Shown piece by piece: positions 1 through 13,604 of a stretch of DNA of 64,000 nt. How positions within the stretch are numbered: position 1 is the stretch's first letter; each line of letters starts with the position of its first letter. The DNA is from Pholiota molesta. Lineage: Eukaryota > Basidiomycota > Agaricomycetes > Agaricales > Strophariaceae. The notes under the pieces are model-generated. The model made no database searches and was not told the DNA's origin. It saw nothing but the letters and a program-made list of their open reading frames with translations. Position numbers and translations under genes: made by a program. The DNA lies in NCBI GenBank assembly GCA_014925825.1, contig JACGCK010000012.1, forward strand, positions 620,001-684,000, given 5' to 3'.

Positions 1-3000
1 TATTTTAAACTTGTGGATGACATGGAGATTTCGTCAGGCAATCACCGCCAGTTATGTTATACGACGTGCACACTTTAAATCTCGTCATTGTGTCACTTCG
101 ACGTGGAGGTTCATGAGAATATTCGTGGCTTTTCTTGCCAGCTATTAGTACCGACCAGTGATGGAGGGACGACACCACGCACTGAACTACAGCTCTGGCT
201 ATCTTCTACGCTCTGCAAGTACCTGGTTTACTGGGCCTTTTGCCACAAGGACTCCTCGTATTTGCTCTTCTAACCAACGCGGCGATGAACACCGAGGACC
301 CTGCTTTTTGTCGCGCTCATATGAAACTCTCGTGTCGTGGGGCTGGTGAACTATAAATCTTTGCCACGGTACATCGGAAACATTTCCCAATGACTCGTAA
401 AGATTTCAAGAAATGACGTTGTTGGTGACTTCCTATCATCTCTCTCTCATGTCTCTCGACTGCGCTTTCAGGACTTGAATGTCCTCTTTTCGGAAAGTTT
501 GTACTTCGGATCGTGATGGCGATACCATCTAGAGGCCTGGGTGATTTGCTATAACGTATTCGATGTTATCTGGGCAGCTATTGGGGTTTAAAATACCTAA
601 TCCCAGTCTTCATTTCTCGTTTCAACGGACAGAATCTCACAGTTGACCAGCTATTGGCCCCGGCTTTTGCCTACATCGGCTATTCCCGTTTCTTTACGAA
701 GGCCAGGTGCGTACCATGCACATCTCCTTCCCCTTGTCGAGATGGTCACCCCCAATCCTAGTCCATCTTACGGATTCTGATAACTAACTCGAGGTTTCAA
801 ATATCGACGATCAGAGACAAAACACTGATTTCCATCTATATCCTGCTCCAATTGCTGATCCATACTGAACGGCAATAGGTTGACGTCGGCAAGGGATCTA
901 TACATTCTGCATTCAGGAGGCTTAATTCTCGTCGATGTTCCCTTCTTTGTTCGTCTACTATTTTCTCGAAGTCTCCGGAGAAACGGGGGAAGGAATGAAA
1001 CTTTGATACTCGTGCCCAGCAAGCTATTCGCCAATCCTCGATCAAGCTCTCAAGTACTCACATCGGATTCTTATCTCCCAGCAAATTTCTCTCATACACA
1101 CCAATATCCAACCGTCGTTATAGAATATCACGTCAAGCTCTCGAGATTCAGTGGGCCACTCATAGTAAATGTGGCTATGCAGTCTAATTCTCTCACCCTC
1201 GCTCTGCTACTGTTCTCACTTCATCTAGTTTGGGGCGAATCATCGCCGCCGATTGCGGACATACGTTCTCATCGTCGGGCTCTAACCTGCTCTAACAAAA
1301 CGTGGCAGAAGGTTTCCGAATCTCGATTCGCATATCTGTGATCCATCCACTTTGAGGTCGTCCAAATCTAGCCGGGTGTTTGGTCCTGACGCTATTATTA
1401 GACACTTTTGCCTCTGGATTGAGGCTCCCGATATCTCTGTGACTGTCGTCTGACTTATGGCCGTTGGGAATGGCCGACGCTTTTCTCATATGGCTCGCAT
1501 ACATCTCAGCAACTTTTGTAACGCGTGCTGATTCGCTGGCTTATCGATATTTTCGAGTTCCTTGACATTTTCCGTTTCTAAACACACGTCGACTCTCGGA
1601 GTCCTCGAGAAGCAGCGATCACGCCCGGCTCGCCGAGGACTGTATTTCCACGCCCCATCGGCGCTGCCGACGTCGGACGCGTTGTCGAAAATATCACGGC
1701 CGGCACGCTACAGTTACCTCCCTGTGGCTCTCGGGGCGCGCGTTCTATACAAAGCCTCGATCGAGGCAGACAGGTCCGAAGAGGCAAATCCTTCGGACAT
1801 GGTTATGGAGCAATGTACCTGTATCATTCCGTCTTGGTGGATCAATACGCTTGTCTTAGCTGACTTGCAGGGCATAAATCAATATGATGCAATGGGTTTA
1901 CCTTAGGCCGTTTCGTGAAGCCGCCGCAGTTAACCACACGACAACGACCAAAACTAGTTTTCTGTTCTCTAGAAATTTATCTTTGCCTCCTCGTATGTCT
2001 GGGAGTCTCTTATCCTGCAACAAACCAGATTTGGTTATTTCACTCCGATTCCCAGCGTCAACCAATCAACAGCTGGGAATTACATGTCTGGCTCAACTCA
2101 AAGGCTTTTAACTCTGTAATATCTATATGCACGGCCGCCGTAGATTCCCAGAACCACGCGAACAACCATACATAGCACCGATAACTATGTTTCTTTCCCT
2201 CGTTATGACATGATGTCGCTGTTCCAAAACAAGTACGTAATGCTTTTCTACGATCGCATTGCATAACTCTTATTCTGCTTAGAGGGCGCATATCTCCTTG
2301 AGAAAAATAAACCGGATTGATACCTCTAACGATGTCCACAACGTGGAATCTCCGGATGCAACCTTAATCAATCAATATTCGCAAAAAAAGAGACGCTTCA
2401 TGAGTCAATGATCACGATGTATGTCGAAATTGGACGTAGATTAGTTACCTGATTTGCAAAAACCCAGGGCTTTGGTGAGCTATTACTTTGCACGAAGCGC
2501 TATATTGTTCGGGCTATTGATACAGTTGTACAACGTGCACACTTTCTGAAGGAGGCGCTATGCTTATCGCTTTCTAAAAAGACACTGTTGAGCTTTTGTT
2601 ATCCAAGGGAGAATTTACTAACTTGGGTGAATACGCAGCATGCACAGCCTTGTTGTTATCTTTTGTCGTTTTTCTATATTCCAAACGGCTGCGTTTCCGA
2701 AGGATTATCATTCCTATCGTTGCGGACTCCACATGGATTCCTACTAGGACAGTTTGCCATTTAAACGCTGTGGCAGCCAATATATACAACGCCGCCATTC
2801 AATCTACTGCTGGAACGCAAAAATAGAATGTGAATGATTAACTTTCGTTGCATCGTTCCCACTCTGAGTCTTTCATGACACGACGCTACCCGTGGGTTGA
2901 TGATAAGGGTCCGTAATACTGATTTGTTATTTCGTAGAAGCGAAGAGGATTATGGGTATGGGGACATGGCTCGATGCTCCTGGAAGATGTTTGCTATTGT

Positions 3001-5800
3001 TCTAATTGCGATAATTAAATGTGGATGCGTAAAATGGGGTGTAAAATCTGCAGTCGGGATGTCTAGGATGGGGAGTGTGTTCTCGCCTTCGTCCACTATG
3101 TAGAAACTACGAGGCACCAGGGCCTAAGATGCACGATTGTAACTACAGCTTGAATTTCACAACAGGACGAAAATATCCTTCCTTATTAACGTCATGCAGC
3201 CCTGATCGGGTTGGACTCAAATGGGAGTACTAAAACATCCATGATGGTCCATCGACTAATTTCCAATTAAGGAAGGCAATGCGAAGCAATACGAGCATTG
3301 ATTGAGATGCAAGTTGGAGTTGCTCTTCATGCCGAATCATGTTTTGCTGCGAAGGTGCTACTTCCTTCACAGGGGACACGCCTTCATCGCACTGCCGTGC
3401 GGTCTTTTGTCTACCGCATGGTTTCCAGCCCCATTTTCAGAAGATATATGTTGGACGTGAGACATATCAAAAGCAGATACAGAACATACTGCAAAAATAG
3501 AACCTCGGATTGGATGGATCCTGTGAGCATTCAAATATTCATTAATCAACAGACATAGGCCAGACCATCAGTGGAGCCCACTTGAAATGTTGTGCGGCAC
3601 GTCCTTTTATTAAAGTGACATGTAGTGGGGAACTGGCCTTTTCGGCTTCTCGACTTTCACCGCGGAGAATGCGCGAATTGTGCGCCCGGTGCTCAACAAG
3701 CGCCTTGGCGGGAGGCATGAAAACGCCTCCATGTAAGCCCCTACATTCAGCGCCCTGCTCAGTGGAACTTTGGAAACCACCGTCTGCCAGTCGTGTGTCG
3801 CAAAGGCGGGGCCCACAATTTAAGCCGAAGAGGCGAGATGCTGACGAGCAGCGCGTAAGTATGTACGAGATACACACACCTTCCCCAGTGATTTATCAAA
3901 TCGTCTCCGCAGAGGTTCAAAATACTATTCTAAATGCATCCGCTTGAACCGCATTCGACAATAGCGAAAGCCATGCGCAGATGTCAAGATATGCGATTAT
4001 CGCTAGGAGAACTGCTATCAACGTGAGAGCTGAAGCGCTGAGGCCGCAGCGGCCCACGTAAGAATCTGCCAACTGAAAATATAGAACTTAGTAAGTGTGA
4101 CGCGCATGCAATGTCAGTGTAAGTCTCCGTCAGTCGATACATAGGCGCGATTAATTTATGCCTGGACGGAACCATCTGGAGAAAACATAGATCTGACGAA
4201 ATAGCACGAATATATTGCAACAGTAAGTAAATATAGCAAGGGGATCATCACTCCTCTGCATCCTGGATTCCTCCTGATCATGATCGTGGAGGGGTTTTGC
4301 ACTAATATAGACAGTGCAAACCTTGATTGGTGATTGGAGAACATGTTACTTAACAATGTTGCCGTAGGCCCGTAGTCCATGTACTAGGGCTGCCTTGGGG
4401 CTGCCGCTCCGTGATTAAACGTGCCTTAGTACTGCGACTTTCAAGGCTTTGCTAGAGGACTACGAGCGAGAAATGAAACTGGATTCTAGCATTGTCTGGA
4501 CTGGGAAACAAGTAATGTTGATTTATGATTCCCATTGGAGCGGGAGATGTTAAGTATCCAATCCAGTGGTATTCGAAAGGATAGATATCTCCTGAATAGA
4601 ACGTAAGGCAGCGGGCAGTGGCACCTCACTGGAAGATAAAGAGTACTAATTAGGACGCCGAAGCTTGTCTTATGTCTAATTTTTTTCAGGTCAATTGTGC
4701 CTGTAGACAAGACACTGACTCGGATTAAGCAGTGCCACATGGTGCTCGCTGCAACGGGTGCTTCGAGAAGATGGCCTCATACGACTTCATGGAGGGATGT
4801 TCTCTCCGTCATCTAATTAGGAAACAGCCCAATTGTGATTCGTTCACGACGATAACACACTCCCATCTACGCCTGGAGGCTGTAGGCTGATAAACGCTTG
4901 CCCGTTCAATTTTTGAATGCTTTCGTATAACTCCAGAGAGGGGTACTCGGTCTACTGTAATCTAAATGCAGCCTTGTTTTGTTCACGATGATAGCACATT
5001 CCCATCTACCAAGGATGCTGGACTCGGCCAAACACATGGAGTAGTCAGATTGCTTTGTGCAGCTCTGCGCCTCATCCGCGATCCAGTTATTTTCACTCAA
5101 AAATTACACTGCTATTAATGCATGGCAATAAAACACCTCCAATCCGCCACTCACGCGCACGCTTGACATCCGCGGCAGTTTGGCACAGAAGCAGCGCAAA
5201 ACCGCCAAAGATAAAAAAAGGCCCCAGGAGGCCGCACACGCACGGCTGTCGACGTCTGCATCAGGGTGTAAGGAAAGAAGAGCCCCGCGGCACAGGCCAT
5301 TCTAAACGATCTCAGGTAGTTGAACAGGACGAGATAATCCAAACAAACAAGAGTCAAAAAACCAACGCGGTGGTAACCTGAAACCACGACTCATCACCTC
5401 GAAGAAGCTGGAGATGGTGAAATTAATCCATCTGATTGTACTGGGTGTATGTATCGTACACGTTCGACCACCATTGGCACTATCCAGCCTAGTTTGGCGT
5501 TGCTTCCTCGTAGAAAGGATATGCGGCATTGTTGTTTGACAAATGATGTTCAAACATGGCATTGAATTGCATCGGGTCACTCTCTTTTTCCTTTCTTCTT
5601 TCAATCAGCCTTCTTTCTTCGCAAGTTTCCTTCTGGTTTCCTTCCCTGAGTTAATAATTTCCTATTCACTTTTGCTGAAATGGAATGTGGGAGGGAGGTC
5701 TTCAATTACCGCTCATGTTCAGATCCAACTATAGATCCCTATTGGATCCCTACCTACCACACGGAATTTGTGCAAGTTGCAGTCGTCTGTGAGAGCAGTA
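1..5800. other. Gene-poor stretch, no gene recognised
   Basis: I find no convincing coding region here. Open frames are short, overlap on both strands and show no family motif, and no chain of exons with consistent splice phase could be built. A hydrophobic, signal-like stretch follows an ATG near 1177, but its frame stops after about 55 codons with no supported continuation. Some fragments in 500-2900 read like scraps of membrane protein in shifting frames, but not enough to name a family. The only structure I can point to is a short direct repeat near 4.84 and 4.98 kb. Confidence 0.5.
4841..5009. repeat. Two imperfect 30-bp direct repeats about 140 bp apart
   Basis: A stretch of about 30 bp at 4841-4870 (GTTCACGACGATAACACA...CATCTAC) recurs at 4981-5009 with only a few transitions. 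Both copies end in CCCATCTAC. They could be the remains of a small duplication. No coding or terminal-repeat context explains them. Confidence 0.55.
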
Positions 5801-5887
5801 ACCCAGCGGTGGGGCGCGGCCGGGCCGACAATTATTGCGTGCGTGCGTGCGTGCGCGGTGCGCGTCAACTTACAGCCCATTGCCACG

Positions 5888-6100
5888 CCGCGCGAGGGCG
5901 AGAAGGAGAAGAGCGCGAACGCCCGCATTTGTGCATTGCCGACGTTATTCCGTATGCGCCCAGCGCACATTCTCGCCGCCTGCCACGGCCTGTCAGTAGT
6001 GCGCGAGAGCCAGAACGCCCCCTCCATTTGTGCAGTTCAGGCTTTGTTTCGCCCAGCGCACGGCGATCGCTCCGCCGCTTTTCACGGTCTGCGTGCGCGC
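5888..6100. repeat. Diverged GC-rich tandem duplication, two copies of about 100 bp
   Basis: Two adjacent GC-rich copies can be aligned by eye. Each holds, in order, GCGCGAG, a CATTTGTGCA block (5926 and 6025) and a GCCCAGCGCAC block (5958 and 6051), followed by a CGCCGC...CACGG.CTG segment. The spacing between copies is 93-99 bp, so indels have accumulated. A short GCGT microsatellite lies just upstream at about 5836-5856. The long open frames over this stretch on both strands follow from its GC content and are not taken as genes. Confidence 0.6.
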
Positions 6101-6129
6101 AGGGTATACGGCGCCGTGAGCGCATTGAA

Positions 6130-8362
6130 TCGTTCCTATTATTATACTTTACATTCTTGCGAGGATTTGACATGGGCATCTGGAGGGGCCTAGCTAACTT
6201 GGCTTTGTGATTCTGGCCTGACATGCATGGAGCACGTCCCGATTTCCCCCTGGTAGAGTGAAAGACGCGAGTTTCAGAGGCGAGGCCTGAGAATTTTCGA
6301 TGATAGTAATTCAGAGCGCCGTAGATGCATACTCCAGGAGTTCTCAGTTGTACAGTAAGCGAATGTTTGGCAGGTGTGCACTACTGGCATTATTAATCAC
6401 CGCGTCAGCGTATTGCAATTTCTGACGTATCTTTGCTCCCTGTCAGTAAACTTCGTGCGTTATCTGCTTTCTTTTCTGTCGGTTGCTAGATCTGATTGAG
6501 GGCGGTATGTGAACAGGTACGTACGTAGATCTTAAGCTGAAAAACCCCCGTCGCTATGTTATAATTCAGCTTACTTATTTACTTTGTGAATGCTTGCCCG
6601 CGGATGTTTGCTTCGAGTTTGCTTGCAAGAAGTTCATACTTGCATTCTCATTCGTGAGTACCCGAAATGAATATTCTGGTTGTTATCGCGCTGGCCATAA
6701 TGACAAAAATGAGATGCTAGTCAATATGCAATGTAATATGATTAACCGCCACATTCACCATTCAAATATTCATGTTTCGTGCAATGAGTTAACGTTAGCA
6801 AGTTCTTCTACAGACACGCGTATCGTTTTTGTGTTTGTTCGTGGTTCTTTTATTTTTACCTAGATTTCGTTTCTGGTTTCTTGTTTGGGATTCGCTTTCC
6901 CCAAGGGAGTTGATATAGATATCAAGTTAAGTCATCACCTTGCGGCTTCAGATGGGGATATGTGCTACCATAACATTAATTATCACCAACCGCCATGCCA
7001 CTCGTTTCAAAAAGCCGCCTCCGCGTCCTAACTTGGGCTCGACATCCGGGTCTTGTGGGAATCTGGATACACCTTATGTGGACATAGATAAGTTTCCTCA
7101 GTATCTAGGTACGTATATAGCTTTCTGTCTAATCTACCGCGCGTGTCATTTTATTATTAAGGGCATGCATCCCCCACCGTCGGGGACGCGATCAGCATCA
7201 AATCCCACCGCATGCGGCATAAGCGTGTCGAGGTCGGTGATTGGCTGGTACACGAGGAATATGCATCAAAAGTGTACAAATGCAGTAATTCGCCAGGAAA
7301 GATATGACGCTGACTCGGACTCGGACTCGGACTCGGACACGGACGCACAGCGCCTTGCTTTGGGTCTCGGGCGGCGAGCCTTCCCGTGGTACGGTGTGTG
7401 CGCGGTGGGTGTCTGGATCCCCGCCAGATTTGTGTTGTGGTACGGGGCTGGCTGGGACGCGAGATAAATGTGTGGCGCATTCAAAGTCAAGGCGCACACT
7501 GGCGCACTGTAGTGTAAGCAGGCACGAACCCTGGAGAATCGGGCGCGGCGCGCCGTACATATGAGCGCGTAAAGCTGTTTTACTAACGGTGCCACTGGAG
7601 GTACGGACCGTTGGGATTCAGACCAAACAAGCGGGTATGCCGACTCGGTGCTCGATGGGGGTCTGGTATTCGAGGAAATCACTGGTAATCATCACATCGG
7701 TGCATCTGTCAGTAGCATTTTTGTGGCCGCGTCAACTTGTAGATAACGTTGCGTGCGGGTGTCTTGTTTGAGCTACGGCGAAGTTACCTGTGGCTGACGG
7801 CGCTAATCCGACGGCGGGATATCCCCGTTGCGGTGATATGGATATAGATGAGATGCAGATCAGTGGCACGTTCTTCGACTCTCGAGGATAATATGGCCTC
7901 CGTCGAGGATCGGCGGGGCCCTTGGGCGGGCTGTATGGACTCGGGCGAGTGCTCTGCATCCACGGTTCGGAGCTTGAGGTAATATAAATAAAGAGTTTAA
8001 GGTGGACATGCATCTGTGTGCCACTGTGTCGGCTATAGATACCGCTGTTCTGGAGACTCGGACGATGGCGAGCGTGACGGGTGACGGATCGAGGAGGATC
8101 TGTAGCGTGGGTGGACCTTTGTTCTGGTTGGATTGTGGAATCCTCTCATCAGACCCGGCTTCGTTCTGACTGGCGTGTAAAAAAAATCGCCAAACCCGGC
8201 GCCCCAAATCTGAAAGCATCTTTCGCTATTCTCAACGTATTCTCTTCACACTCCTAGCGCCATACGAGCAGCGGGACAAAGGGCGACAGCCTACACGTGA
8301 GTGCAGCGTTCTCGTTTCGTTTTAAAGTGCGAGGCAAGAGCAGGAGTCGCAAGTCGACGACC
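6130..8362. other. Intergenic region upstream of the Zn2Cys6 regulator
   Basis: No gene is recognised. The segment holds a hexanucleotide microsatellite at 7312-7341 and a mixed-composition 5' region leading to the transcription factor start at 8363. A GTGAGT at 8297 could be the donor of a 5'UTR intron, but that is a guess. Frames around 7.2-7.7 kb are open on both strands because of local GC content and show no protein-like signal. Confidence 0.5.
7312..7341. repeat. (GACTCG)n hexanucleotide microsatellite
   Basis: About five units of GACTCG run head to tail here, the last ones degenerate (GGACACGGAC). It lies in non-coding sequence about 1 kb before the regulator gene. Confidence 0.8.
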
Positions 8363-11300
8363 ATGCGCCCCGTGATGCCGCCATCACCTTTTGCTTACTC
8401 ATCCCCCTACGCCCCGCAGCCCCAGTACTTCCCCGTCCTCAACTACCCCGACCCCTTTCCCCACGACTACAACGTCCACCACGACCACAACATCCACAGC
8501 GTCCACAACATGAATCCCCCGCCGTCACCGGGCATCCCCATCGACCCCGCACTCGCCCTCTACCCGCCCTACTACTCGTCCTACCAGCAGCAGCAGCACC
8601 ACATCCCCCAGCATCTCGCGCTGCCCCCCAACTACTCCTCGCCCTCGTCCCAGGGCTCAGACACCATCGGCACGCCCCCGACGGAGCACATGTACCCCTC
8701 CTCTTCCTCCAACATCAACGGCAAGCGCCCCGCATCGTCGGTATCCAACGGCACCGCGAACAAGAAGGCCCGCAAGGACGACGACACGGACATGCCCAGC
8801 CCTGTCGCGGACAAGGACGAGGTCAAGGCCAAGCCCACTCGCGGCTCGCGGTTCGTCTTTCTCGCTCTTTTTTCGCGTCGTTGTCTAACCTCTGGTCCAG
8901 GGCATGCACAGTCTGCCGCCGACTCAAAATGAAGTGTGTTGGCGCGGAACAAGGCCCCCCGTGCAAGCGCTGTTTGACCGGGAACCATGAATGCATATTC
9001 GAAGAGTCAAATCGAGGGAAGCGGTCATCCAAGTGCGTTTTTTGCCCTGTTGCCCCGTTGTCGCGCGATCTGACCTTTTCACAGAAAGCATGAGATCCTC
9101 ACGCGCTCACTGCGCAAGATGGAGCGAACGCTTGACACCGTTCTGCGGTCCATCGGCAACCCCAGCATCGCATCAGGCATGATCTCGCGGTCCCCGTCGC
9201 CTTCAGCGCAGACCGTCGGCACACAAGCTCTGCTCGCCAATTCCCCGTCACCCCCGCCCTCAGCATCACCGTATCAGCCTCAGACGAAGCATCATGTGCC
9301 TGGGTCCCCTAAACTCCATTCATTGCCCGACAATGCGCTCAACCCGCTCGGCCTACTCGCTGAGGCCAGTCTGGCAAACCGCCGCGCGCAGGCGAGCAAT
9401 TCCACCGGAATGGTGGCGAGGCAGGATACGGGCGACAATCCCAAACTCGGTGTTGCGAGCGATAATTACTTCAAGCCTGGTACGCGCATATCTCATTTGA
9501 TCGTCATTCAAAGCTGACATTTTCATCCCCAGGCCCCATGACCATATTGCCTCTGCGGCGATTGTACATCGAGCGCCAAATACAGCCCGAAATGCTCAGC
9601 TTCGTCACAACCGAAGAAGTCGTCGCCTTGTTCAACATGTGAGTATCCTTACGTCACATAGCCATGAACAGTCGTTTTGACAGTTGGTTCGCAGATATTT
9701 TGATCATATACATGCAAGTCCCCCATCATCTTTTCTCTCAATGAACAGGCGTTAATGCGGGTCCCCTCTTTAGATGCATTGTAACTTGCTGGACCGCAAT
9801 TTCCACACTCCGTCCCTTGTTTGCTCACGATCACCGTTTTTGTTGACAACGAGTATGTCATTTTTCGTTCTCTTTGCCGCTCGGGAGATAACGATGCTTT
9901 TGTAGTCTGTTCCATCGCCAGCAAGTTTTACACAGCGAAGCCCGACCTACACCCACGGCTGACCGAGCTCGCAAAAAGACTCGCCTTCAGCGTACCCGCG
10001 AAGGGATACAAATCTGTCGAGATCGTGCAAGCTTATCTCCTGCTAGCCTTATGGGGCTGCGGGGCAGTCGAACGCTACGAGCAAGACAAAACCTGGCTAC
10101 TTTTAGGCATGGCCATCCGGTGGGTACCTCTTCCTTTGCGTTCCTTAGCCTCGGTCAATCGCCGATTCGCACCGTCTGAAAATCCCGAATCTTGACGCTT
10201 ACTTAATTTCGTTCGATTCTTGTAGAATGGCGACGGACTTGAACCTGCACAGGAAGACGGCGGTGACCAGCCAGGATACGCAGGAGGGCAAGGCGCGCGA
10301 CCTGGAGGTGCACAATCGCGAGCGAACGTGGATCTTGTGTTTCTGCCTCGACCGCAGCTTCAGTGCCCAGATGGGAAAACCTAGCTCTGTTAAGGAAGAG
10401 TATGTATTTTTGTTCTCGGGCGGCGAGAAGGGGGCTAATCCATGTATCGCCAGTTACATCATTCGCCATACGACGGAATGGTATACATCGCCGTATGCGA
10501 CCCCATCTGATGCCTCACTCGCGGCTTATGCTGTACGTTATTCCTCGGTGTCCATGTATATGTGTTGAAATTTATATTTGGCGATTTTTAGGAACTCCAA
10601 CGGGTACTCTCACGGAGTCTCGAGTTTCTCTATAGCGGAACGGACACGCCGTCGGGATTGCAAACCAACTGCGATTACCTGTTGGTCATCAAGACTTTCG
10701 AGACGCAAATACTCGCTTGGAAGCACCAGTGGGTAGATCAGCGCAGCTGGGATCGTGAGTCCTACGCCTCTTCGCAAGTATAAATGTCCTAACGAATTTA
10801 ATTCCCGGCGTGTTCAGTGGAATCGACGGCCACCGCACAATACAAAAAGCTCATCTCGCAGTTCTACTTCAACTATGCGATGCTCGTCCTCAATTCCTTC
10901 GGGCTGCAGAACGCGCTGGAGCGCGCGCCGATGGACATTGGCCACTTCTTTGCGCGGGTGCACTCGTCTGCGCACGCGTGTGCTATTTTGGTGCGGGATG
11001 AGCTCGGCCCGCGCGGATATATGAAGTATTCGCCCGACTCGCACTTTGTGCAGACGTCGTATGCGGTGTTGAGTTTGTTGAAGGTTCGTTTGTGCGCCTG
11101 TATTGTATTCATCCACTGGGACTTATTCTCTATTTTCTTTTTTATAGCTCGTTCGCCCCGAATTCCAAGCGTTCCTGGACAACGAGCAGTCGACGCTCAA
11201 CCTAGTGCGCGACGTTGCCGATGTGCTGGACAATATTGCCGCCAACCCGCTGCACACGCCTGCGCTCTACAGCGGTTTCCTGCGCGCGCTGATTTCGGCA

Positions 11301-11963
11301 AAGTTGGAGCCCAATTCCCTCGTAGGCGCCGAGGACGGCAAGTCCCCATCCGCAGACGGCGAGCAGCAGCAACAACAGCAGTACCAGCAGCAGCAGTCCA
11401 ATATCGACGGCCAGCAGCTGAATGGGAACAGCAACCTCGGGATGAGCGCCTCCGGCGGGTACAGCAACCAATACCAGGGCGAGCCGGCGTTCAACCTGTT
11501 GAACGAATTCCAGTTCGAGAGCGAGATGGGGCCGGTTGCGGATATGTCGACGTTCCCGCCGACGATGGCGCCGAACCCGAACGAGGGCGATATGGGCGTG
11601 CTGACGATGGAGAACATCCTCAGCAGCGGGTTCTGGGACAGCATGCTCGTGCCTGGTGCGTTCCCGTTTTGTTGATCCATTTTGTACAGGACAGGTCATT
11701 GATACCACTTGATGTGATGTTTAGGGTACAACAGCATGGACGGCCTGAGCGGCGGGTTCGTGTTCGGAGCGGGCGGGAGCGGGCTGATCACGCCGCGCTT
11801 TGGGGGGTCGCCGATGCAGTCGGGGACGAATACGCCGCGGCGGGCGGCGGCGGCTGCGGCGGCTGCGGTGGCGGGCGGGCATAATAGCGCGCTGACGCAG
11901 ACGAGCATCAATGCGGCGTTTGACAACCAGAGGAAGGATACGCGGATCAAGATCGATTCATGA
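8363..11963 (+). CDS. Zn2Cys6 fungal-specific transcription factor
   Basis: Nuclear DNA-binding regulator of the Gal4-type binuclear zinc cluster class. A His/Pro/Tyr-rich N-terminal region is followed by the cluster CTVCRRLKMKC / CKRCLTGNHEC, which fits CX2CX6CX8CX2CX6C, then a Ser/Pro linker, the fungal-specific middle homology domain, a Gln/Ser/Gly-rich tail and an alanine run near the C-terminus. I trace 13 exons: 8363-8850, 8901-9032, 9085-9479, 9533-9638, 9695-9713, 9774-9852, 9906-10119, 10226-10399, 10454-10532, 10592-10754, 10818-11083, 11148-11655 and 11725-11963. Phases agree throughout. The 60-nt intron at 9714-9773 appears to use a GC donor (GCAAGT). The start is the first ATG in the frame. 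Target genes cannot be inferred from sequence. Confidence 0.92.
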
Positions 11964-13604
11964 TACCTATGGAACTTTACTGTGCTCGTCTGCCTATATG
12001 TTGCCTCGCTTGCGACTGTGTATCTGACGCCTGTGTACATGTTTCTCTGGCTGCATATCTGACTGCGCCGCGGCCCTCCGTCCGATTTTTATTTTTTTTG
12101 GTATATCCTGTTTCTCAAGTCACGCGAAATGTTTTCCCTCCGAGTCTTGGATCCCCTCTCCTCTTGGCTTTTTCTCTCTCCCTTTTGCTTGGTTCACTTC
12201 ATTCTCATCCTGTTCCCTCCCCACTAAAGTCTATTACAGTTATGGCCACGATACTTAAGTAAGATAACTATTATCGTACTCGCACTTGCCCGTCGCATTT
12301 TTGAATTCCCTTGTTTATGTACGTACCTACTACCGAAGTAAATAAAGCTCGCGCCCCCTACATACCTACGCAGATGCCTGCATGTAAAACGATTTACGTG
12401 TATATGTTTCTGGCTCTTGCGTGTGTGAATGAGTGGAATGACAATAATCTTACAAGTCGCTCTTATACGAATCATTGAATTTGTACCTGGAAAAAAAAAA
12501 AAAAAAAAGACGTAAGTATGAATAAGGACTGGAGAATTTGATCGATATTGCCTGTTGACGGACATCGATACTGACCAAGGAAGACGCAAATTTTTGCGAT
12601 ATCGAAAAGGTCATGGGCGCTAGTTGGGCGCTAGCATAATCACGAAGTCAATATTTTGGCACTGGACTCGGAGTCGCTTACGACCTTGCACTCTGGCACG
12701 GTCCCTGAGTTTGTCATGACGAGTATATGAACAGTGTTCGTCAACCGAAGTCAGGACGCCGATCTTGGTAGTAAGCCTGCCGAGGGCGAGTAATACGGGA
12801 CATGGCAGACGTGTTGCCATCGAAAGTTATGTCCACGCTTTCGGAGGTGTCATTACCTCCTGGGACGGTCTGGTATACAGTAATTCTGGTACCTAGAATT
12901 CATGGTGGGATGATAGCAGAATTGAAGTCGTCGTGGTCTGTACCGTCGCTGATAATGAAACAAATGTGGGATTGTACTGCCCCAAAGGCGGACAGCTTGA
13001 TGAGTCCTAGAGTATTCTGATCCACAAGAATTTCAAAGTCCAAGAGGGAGAACGAAAGGATGTGTATAAATCAGACCTATCGATTTGCGAATACGTATCA
13101 AAGGAAACGCTGAATGTCAAGAATTGCATTCAATATGAAGTTGGGTAAGATGGATCACAGCGGCTCTGGTCGTGAATTGATCTTCTCTGGGATGTGACAA
13201 GGAACTCGTCGAAATATATGAACAAATAAGTTGCATACGTTTATCTGTCAGGTTTCTCTCACAATTGGGCGCTCTCAAGATGGTTTCCTCCCGCAGGACC
13301 TGCAATATGCACATTGATGCATCACATGCATGCATTCATGCACCGGCGCGTATTGTCCACTGCCCGTCACCCTACGCACAACTACGAAGAGAGTCGGTAT
13401 CGGGGCGAGAATAAGGGCGGGACCGTCTAGTCGATGTTGACAGAATATTTGCGCCCATCTCGTTTTCGATGGTCATGGTTTGGTGAAGGGTGATGGTATG
13501 ATTTTGGAGGCTCCTGCCACGTGCGGGCGGCCGTTGAACTTGGCTTGCTCTTGGCGGCCATGAGCCACGACTAAGCGATGGGTTTGCACTAGCCATCGAC
13601 GACG
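11964..13604. other. Intergenic, with a gene relic inside
   Basis: After the regulator stop comes a T-rich probable 3'UTR and an 18-A run at 12491-12508. The stretch 12650-13019 on the minus strand holds a recognisable relic (listed separately). I see nothing coding between 13020 and 13604. Confidence 0.5.
12650..13019 (-). pseudogene. Relic of the Ser/Thr-rich single-pass membrane protein family
   Basis: Read on the minus strand, this stretch gives GTRITVYQTVPGG, then DITFDG and, after a frame change near 12750, NTVHILVMTNSG. The same order of motifs occurs in the intact paralogue at 37396-39174, where FNGTAIYVF is followed by NFTLDG and then NAQHTLVVSTSG. Here an in-frame TGA sits just upstream of the first motif, the frame changes, and no signal peptide, transmembrane segment or tail is found. 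It is read as the decayed core of the extracellular domain. The match is by eye, so moderate confidence only. Confidence 0.5.

Noticed and set aside
5680..6224. Overlapping frames on both strands over the GC-rich duplication
   Set aside because: Open because of GC content and tandem duplication; no protein-like features.
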